From: Deltaproteobacteria bacterium
Lineage (GTDB): Bacteria > Myxococcota_A > UBA9042 > DTJE01
Assembly (NCBI GenBank): GCA_029547805.1
Contig: JAKPOP010000018.1
Coordinates: forward strand, 47,420 to 111,419
Direction: 5' to 3'
DNA length: 64,000 nucleotides
Shown here: positions 60,071 through 64,000 of the stretch, piece by piece
Position numbering within the stretch: position 1 is the first letter of the stretch
Layout: each line of letters opens with the position of its first letter
Program-made: the position numbers and the translations under genes
The notes under the pieces: model-generated
What the model saw: the letters and a program-made list of their open reading frames with translations, nothing else
The model's database searches: none
Told to the model about the DNA's origin: nothing

Positions 60071-60940
60071 CTATCGGCTGTAGACATCGGTGGTTCCATA
60101 GGCGTCGCTTGGCAGCCGCGGCGAGACGGTGGCCTTGAAGCCCATGGACTGGAAGCGGCGAAACGCGTCGAGCCGGTCCATCTGGTTCGCGTTGCGATGG
60201 AGGCCGGGGTCATCTGACGAGAGCTCGACGCGGACCAAGTGCACGTCGTACTCGGAGGGCTCGGCCACGGCGCGGGCCTCGCTGAACCACTCCGACAGGT
60301 TGGAACGTTGGAAATCGGCTTCAGTTCCTAGCCAAAGTGCCTGCGTGGCCTGGTAGAGTTGGTCGCCCTCCAGGGCCGCCACGCCTCCCGAACGGAGCGC
60401 GTCGATGACACCATGCCGACCAGCGTTGATGACAAGCACGAGCACCCATCGAGTGGGCACTGCGGCCGGACGCGTGGGCGGTGCGCCACGACACTCCAAA
60501 GGCTGCGGAGCCAGTCGATAGATATAGATGACGTAGCCTGCAGCCGCGACTGCAAGCGCAATGAGCAGATAGTCCTTGGCTTCCATCTTCGACATCGCCT
60601 CGTCACGCGCCCTGATGTAGTCGCCAGGATGCACTTGCTGGCTCGGTCCAAAGACTGGGAGTCTCTTCACTTTCTTGTATAAATTTTCAGCCCCTTGACC
60701 CAATTTTCCCTTCGGTTTCTTGACTACTGCGTCGAAAGCGAAGGCGAGACGCCAGAGATGCGCTGCTTGGTCCCGGTCGAGTTCTAGCCCGAGACTAGCG
60801 GCCTCTAGAGGCCAGCCGAGTTTCTCACACCAGACCTCCACAGCGTCTCGGAACAAGCGGGGGCTGTATGTGCGCCGTTCCAGATGCAACCGACGCGAGA
60901 TGTCGTCCAGCACTTGGCTCAGTTCGCTGCTGGTGTGCAT
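60071..60940 (-). CDS. Single-span membrane protein, second gene of the dynamin-type operon
   Basis: A 289-residue protein in two parts. The N-terminal about 120 residues are helical (VLDDISRRLHLERRTYSPRL, WCEKLGWPLEAASLGLELDR). A transmembrane helix follows at about 123-142 (YLLIALAVAAAGYVIYIYRL), and the C-terminal about 125 residues form an alpha/beta-looking domain (RWVLVLVINAGRHGVIDALR). There is no signal peptide, so the N-terminal domain is probably cytoplasmic. The family is not recognised. It begins 3 bases after the GTPase gene, so the two are almost certainly co-translated. Confidence 0.75.
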   Translation of the reverse strand: MHTSSELSQVLDDISRRLHLERRTYSPRLFRDAVEVWCEKLGWPLEAASLGLELDRDQAAHLWRLAFAFDAVVKKPKGKLGQGAENLYKKVKRLPVFGPSQQVHPGDYIRARDEAMSKMEAKDYLLIALAVAAAGYVIYIYRLAPQPLECRGAPPTRPAAVPTRWVLVLVINAGRHGVIDALRSGGVAALEGDQLYQATQALWLGTEADFQRSNLSEWFSEARAVAEPSEYDVHLVRVELSSDDPGLHRNANQMDRLDAFRRFQSMGFKATVSPRLPSDAYGTTDVYSR

Positions 60941-60943
60941 GGG

Positions 60944-63373
60944 TCACTCGTGCTCCGACTTCGCGGCTCGGAACAGCCGGTCACGGGAGCCGACGAGCCG
61001 ATCAACCTCCCTGTCGATCCGCTTCCAGAGCTCGACGACGGCATCGTGCTCGTCAGCCGCGAGCCGCTGCTGTTGCTCGAGGGCTCGATCCGCCAGACGG
61101 AGGACGGACTCGGTTGCCGCCGAGAAGCTGACCGACGACTCGAGCAGCGCTTCGACCATCCAATCGCGCAGGGTCTCCCACAGAGAGTCCTCGCCGCCCT
61201 TCACGCCGTCGGACCACTGGCGGGCCATGCCGTCCTCGTCGGGGAGGGTGAGGTCTTGGTAGGCGACCCTGCCAGTCACGTCGCGCGTGACGGTGCGGGT
61301 CTTCTTGTCCTTGAAGCAAGTACCGGTCGTGTAGTGCTCGACCTCTTTCCGCTTGCCCACCACCTCCAGCTGCTCGTGCCGCCGATGGGAGACCGCGGTC
61401 GGCAACGCGAAGAACTGTTCGGGGAGGTTGAGCAGCTCGCTTCGGCTCCTCGCTCTGCGCGCCGACTCGATCGCTTGATCTAGCGAGAGGTCCGGGAGCT
61501 CCGTCAGGCACGCGGTCGTGATGGCATCGGCCTGCTGCTTCAGAAGATCCGTGAGGGCACCTCGAATCGACTCCGCTTGGCCCTGCAGCGTGAACTCGGC
61601 GCGAGCGGCAAGGCACTCACGCATTCTCTGGTAGAGCCTACGGGCGTCTCGCTCGGTCTCGCGAAGTCGTTCGACGCCTCCGCCGTCGTCCTCGCGAACG
61701 CGAAGTCCGAGCGTCCCCTTGCCACGCGACAGCGTCGGGATTCGTCTGCTGAAAAGGTCGTAAGCGCGCGAGAGATCCTTCGCCGGTGCGGGGTCGAGGA
61801 CCCGACACATCTCCTCCTCAAGGTCGTAGACCCCGCGGCTCGCCTTGAGCGCGTCACGCACCGGGGCTATGAGCGACTTCGTGAGGTCGCCAGTGACTTC
61901 GTTGATCGCGCCAAGGAGGCTCTCGAAGCCGGATCCTAGATCCTTTGCCAGCCGATGACGGACTGCCTGGTCACCGGTCTTAAGGCCTTCCGCGGCGGCG
62001 GTCAGCCGATTGCGAAATCGCTCCCGCGTCGCGTTCACCTCCTCATGCAGTCGGATCTGCAACTGCTCCAGTCGCTCGCGCTCGCGCTCTAGCTGCTCCT
62101 GTGAGTCGATCGTTCGGATCTTCGAGACGGCCCGCAGCGCATCCGTGAAGCTGCGGTGTGTGTCGAGGACTTCGATGAGCGCCGGAAGGATGACCAACTC
62201 GGCGAAGGACTCCTCGATGCGTGTGCGAAGGCGCTGCCACAGCTCCTTGCCGCCGCTCCACTCCCGCGAGCGCTTCAGCAAGGTGCGGAGGTCGTCATCG
62301 GTGGGGACGCGGCCTTCCTCGACCCGTTCCTCGATCTCGCGAAGCCACGACCTAAGCTCTGGATGTTCACGACCGCGCCTCTTGAGCGTCGAGGCGGATT
62401 CCTCGAACAACGCGCGAAGGTGCTCGAGTCGCTGCTCAGGTGTGGTGTCGGGGTGCGTCGCGTCAGCGGCACCCCACGCGCATTGTGCTCTGTAGAGCAG
62501 GCGCGCCTCGAACGGGAGGACGTCGGGCTCACTCTGAAGCTCCAGGACCTCTTTGACCTCCCTTCGCAGGGCGGCCAAGCGCGTCTCAACGGGTTCGTCG
62601 TCCATGCCACGCTGGTCGACCCGGTTCAGCACGAAGATCATCGAGTCGGTGCGTCCCTGCAGGTACTTCACCACGCGGCTTAGCTCTTCGAGCAGCTTTT
62701 TCCGGTGCGCTTCATCCGTCTGCAGATAGTCGAGCGCGACGAGGCTGAATGCCTTGTGGACGCGGGTCTGGATGACGGCGAGGTTGGCGCGGTCATGGAC
62801 CGACTTCAGGCCGGGCAGGTCGATGAATTCCACGTCGAGGTCCGACGGGAGCCCCAGCAGGCTGGAGTCGATCGATGGGAGCAGCGGGCCTTCCCAGAGT
62901 ACCTGCGGAGCGAGGCATGCGCGGGACTTCCGGGCCTCATGGTACGGGCGCATGATGCCGTCACGGATTCGGCTGTAGGCCTCTGCGTCGGAGAGCCCGG
63001 TCCACGTGCCTGCCTCCCATGGAGCACCATCGGCCGCCTCCACCTTCAACCGCGGCTCGCTGCCGCTGCGTAGGGTGAGGACTCCACCGCTCATTTCCCC
63101 AGCCTCGATCGGCGCGATGCGCCGCCCCACGAGCGCGTTGACGATGGTCGACTTCCCGGAGGAGGTCGTACCGATCGTCGCGATGCTCAGCGTCGGCTTG
63201 GCGAGACGCGCTTGAGCCTCGTTGTATGCGCGCCTGAACGTATCGAGGTAGGTCCGAAGCTCAGGCTCTTCGAAGACCTCGGCGTGCGACATGGCCAGGT
63301 CGCTGGTCAACCGGCCAATTTCCTCGAGACGTACGCGGGCCGCCTCCAACTTCGTCGCAACGCTACTGCTCAT
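60944..63373 (-). CDS. Dynamin-like GTPase
   Basis: An 809-residue large GTPase. G1/P-loop GTTSSGKST (residues 68-76) is preceded by SIATIG. G3 is DLPG (185-188) in VEFIDLPGLKS, and G4 is NRVD (250-253) in MIFVLNRVD. A long, highly charged helical region (about 400-600, e.g. EQLERERERLEQLQIRLHEE) resembles the stalk of bacterial dynamins. A late region contains TTGTCFKDKKTRTVTRDVTG. There are no obvious transmembrane helices, so membrane contact may be through its two operon partners. Bacterial dynamin-like proteins remodel membranes, and some act in phage defence. The start is ATG 63373. Confidence 0.88.
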   Translation of the reverse strand: MSSSVATKLEAARVRLEEIGRLTSDLAMSHAEVFEEPELRTYLDTFRRAYNEAQARLAKPTLSIATIGTTSSGKSTIVNALVGRRIAPIEAGEMSGGVLTLRSGSEPRLKVEAADGAPWEAGTWTGLSDAEAYSRIRDGIMRPYHEARKSRACLAPQVLWEGPLLPSIDSSLLGLPSDLDVEFIDLPGLKSVHDRANLAVIQTRVHKAFSLVALDYLQTDEAHRKKLLEELSRVVKYLQGRTDSMIFVLNRVDQRGMDDEPVETRLAALRREVKEVLELQSEPDVLPFEARLLYRAQCAWGAADATHPDTTPEQRLEHLRALFEESASTLKRRGREHPELRSWLREIEERVEEGRVPTDDDLRTLLKRSREWSGGKELWQRLRTRIEESFAELVILPALIEVLDTHRSFTDALRAVSKIRTIDSQEQLERERERLEQLQIRLHEEVNATRERFRNRLTAAAEGLKTGDQAVRHRLAKDLGSGFESLLGAINEVTGDLTKSLIAPVRDALKASRGVYDLEEEMCRVLDPAPAKDLSRAYDLFSRRIPTLSRGKGTLGLRVREDDGGGVERLRETERDARRLYQRMRECLAARAEFTLQGQAESIRGALTDLLKQQADAITTACLTELPDLSLDQAIESARRARSRSELLNLPEQFFALPTAVSHRRHEQLEVVGKRKEVEHYTTGTCFKDKKTRTVTRDVTGRVAYQDLTLPDEDGMARQWSDGVKGGEDSLWETLRDWMVEALLESSVSFSAATESVLRLADRALEQQQRLAADEHDAVVELWKRIDREVDRLVGSRDRLFRAAKSEHE

Positions 63374-63468
63374 GGGCGCCCCTCTTTCTCAAGCTCGTCA
63401 TCGGTTTCCCGGACAGAGTTCATCGTGTCGCCCTCGGGCGTGGGGGTACCGCACCCGATGCCCCGAAC

Positions 63469-63496
63469 GCTATACCTGACGACGCCTGTGTGTCAA
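63469..63496 (-). promoter_or_regulatory. Sigma70 promoter of the dynamin-type operon
   Basis: On the minus strand TTGACA (63496-63491), a 16-base spacer and TATAGC (63474-63469), 95 bases upstream of the GTPase ATG. The -35 is perfect and the -10 matches 4 of 6. Confidence 0.65.
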
Positions 63497-63642
63497 GATG
63501 GTGTCGTCCTGACCCATCCCCTCAAAATGGGAGTTTCCCACCGAGGTGGTTTCGGGTGGCTCAATGAGCATTAACACCTGGAAATTTCTACAAAAATGCT
63601 TGACAAGGCGCGCGCCATATAGGGTCATTCCATTGTCATTTC

Positions 63643-64000
63643 ATGGAGTTGACAGCGATGTCATCGCGGCGGATCGCGGCCTTCATCGAGCAGGTCTTCA
63701 CGGGGTTGCACAAGAAGCGACAACAGACGCTGGCGGTGCTGGTTGGCGCGCTGGTCACGGTGGGAAAGGTCGGAGGGGCGTCGTTGGGATGGGCGATCCG
63801 GTCCAGGGTCGCACCGAAGCTCCGCATCAAGCAGGTGGACCGGTTTCTGGCCAACGACCAGATCCAGGTGGTGGAGTGGTGCGCGGCCCTGCTGGCGATG
63901 GTCGTCGGGGAGCGACGATCCATCCGCATCGCCATCGATTGGACCAAGGTCGGGCCGTGGCCCGTGCTGGTGGCTTCGGTGGTCATCCAGCGCCGGGGCA
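63643..64000 (+). CDS. IS4-type transposase, N-terminal part (cut by window edge)
   Basis: An open frame from ATG 63643 to the last base (119 codons, no stop). Its pattern is that of IS4-group transposases: a helical DNA-binding start (RIAAFIEQVFTGLHKKRQQT), VDRFLANDQ, and the first catalytic aspartate in RIAIDWTKVGPWPVLVASVV (Asp99). It continues beyond the window. The AT-rich leader (63571-63605) is foreign in composition. An inverted-repeat end should lie between about 63500 and 63640, but I could not fix its position without the other end of the element. Confidence 0.78.
   Translation, partial: MELTAMSSRRIAAFIEQVFTGLHKKRQQTLAVLVGALVTVGKVGGASLGWAIRSRVAPKLRIKQVDRFLANDQIQVVEWCAALLAMVVGERRSIRIAIDWTKVGPWPVLVASVVIQRRG

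Noticed and set aside
63600..63628. TTGACA at 63600 as a promoter for the transposase
   Set aside because: TATAGG is only 12 bases away and no -10 lies at 16-18 bases; the sequence was not annotated.

Overview
The window is 64 kb of very GC-rich bacterial DNA with tightly packed, frequently overlapping (ATGA) genes. Several traits suggest a Gram-negative, respiring member of the former Deltaproteobacteria (Myxococcota or Desulfobacterota-like), probably from an uncultured lineage. These are a cytochrome c maturation locus with a cysteine-type CcmE, two separate Rieske/cytochrome b modules, a bd-family oxidase subunit carrying a c-type heme site, a TonB-domain/TonB-dependent receptor fusion, and several long cysteine-rich secreted lipoproteins. 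The placement is an inference from gene content; there is no rRNA in the window.

Layout. 1-171: tail of a small His-rich secreted protein. 374-6771 (+): System I cytochrome c maturation operon (ccmE, ccmF, two uncharacterised membrane/exported genes, ccmA, ccmB, ccmC, a CcmD-like gene), running into topA and a PduO-type cobalamin adenosyltransferase. 9687-15501 (-): sulfur/respiration block with an ArsR regulator, a Tat-exported molybdopterin oxidoreductase with its Fe-S and NrfD-type membrane subunits, and two YeeE/YedE sulfur-transport proteins, one fused to a degenerate rhodanese domain. 15692-18674 (+): Rieske, short cytochrome b and a 12-heme-site cytochrome c. 18696-20987: tRNA-Leu, a lipoprotein that reads out of that tRNA, a porin, then tRNA-Gln and tRNA-Glu behind a consensus promoter. 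20947-24167 (-): mtnA, whose end lies antisense inside tRNA-Glu, a small ORF and an L,D-transpeptidase. 24299-28490 (-): a respiratory operon of Rieske, full-length cytochrome b, a bd-type subunit with a heme c site and a second membrane subunit. 28803-34427 (-): exbB-exbD-tonB-lipoprotein-receptor operon. 34717-39746 (-): two large secreted lipoproteins. 39925-43583 (+): MarR-regulated MacAB/Lol-like ABC exporter.

43621-48456 is accessory DNA. It holds a MerR/VIT-vWA operon with an AT-rich operator, a transposase fragment, and a type II restriction-modification pair of lower GC. 48750-58644 returns to host-like DNA: a cysteine-rich lipoprotein, then an AsmA/YdbH-like giant protein followed by what looks like a fused YnbE-YdbL lipoprotein, a beta-propeller/TPR protein and a monoheme lipoprotein. 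58814-63373 (-) is a foreign-looking three-gene operon (dynamin-like GTPase, single-span membrane protein, hydrophobic/coiled-coil protein) behind a good sigma70 promoter. It ends against a truncated IS4-type transposase at the window edge. This operon is the best candidate for an undescribed system, possibly phage defence or membrane remodelling.

How the parts connect: the Ccm locus matures the many c-type cytochromes encoded nearby (the 12-heme protein, the bd-type subunit with CxxCH, the monoheme lipoprotein). The molybdoenzyme, YeeE proteins and ArsR regulator point to inorganic sulfur chemistry at the cytoplasmic membrane. ExbBD-TonB energises the co-transcribed outer-membrane receptor.
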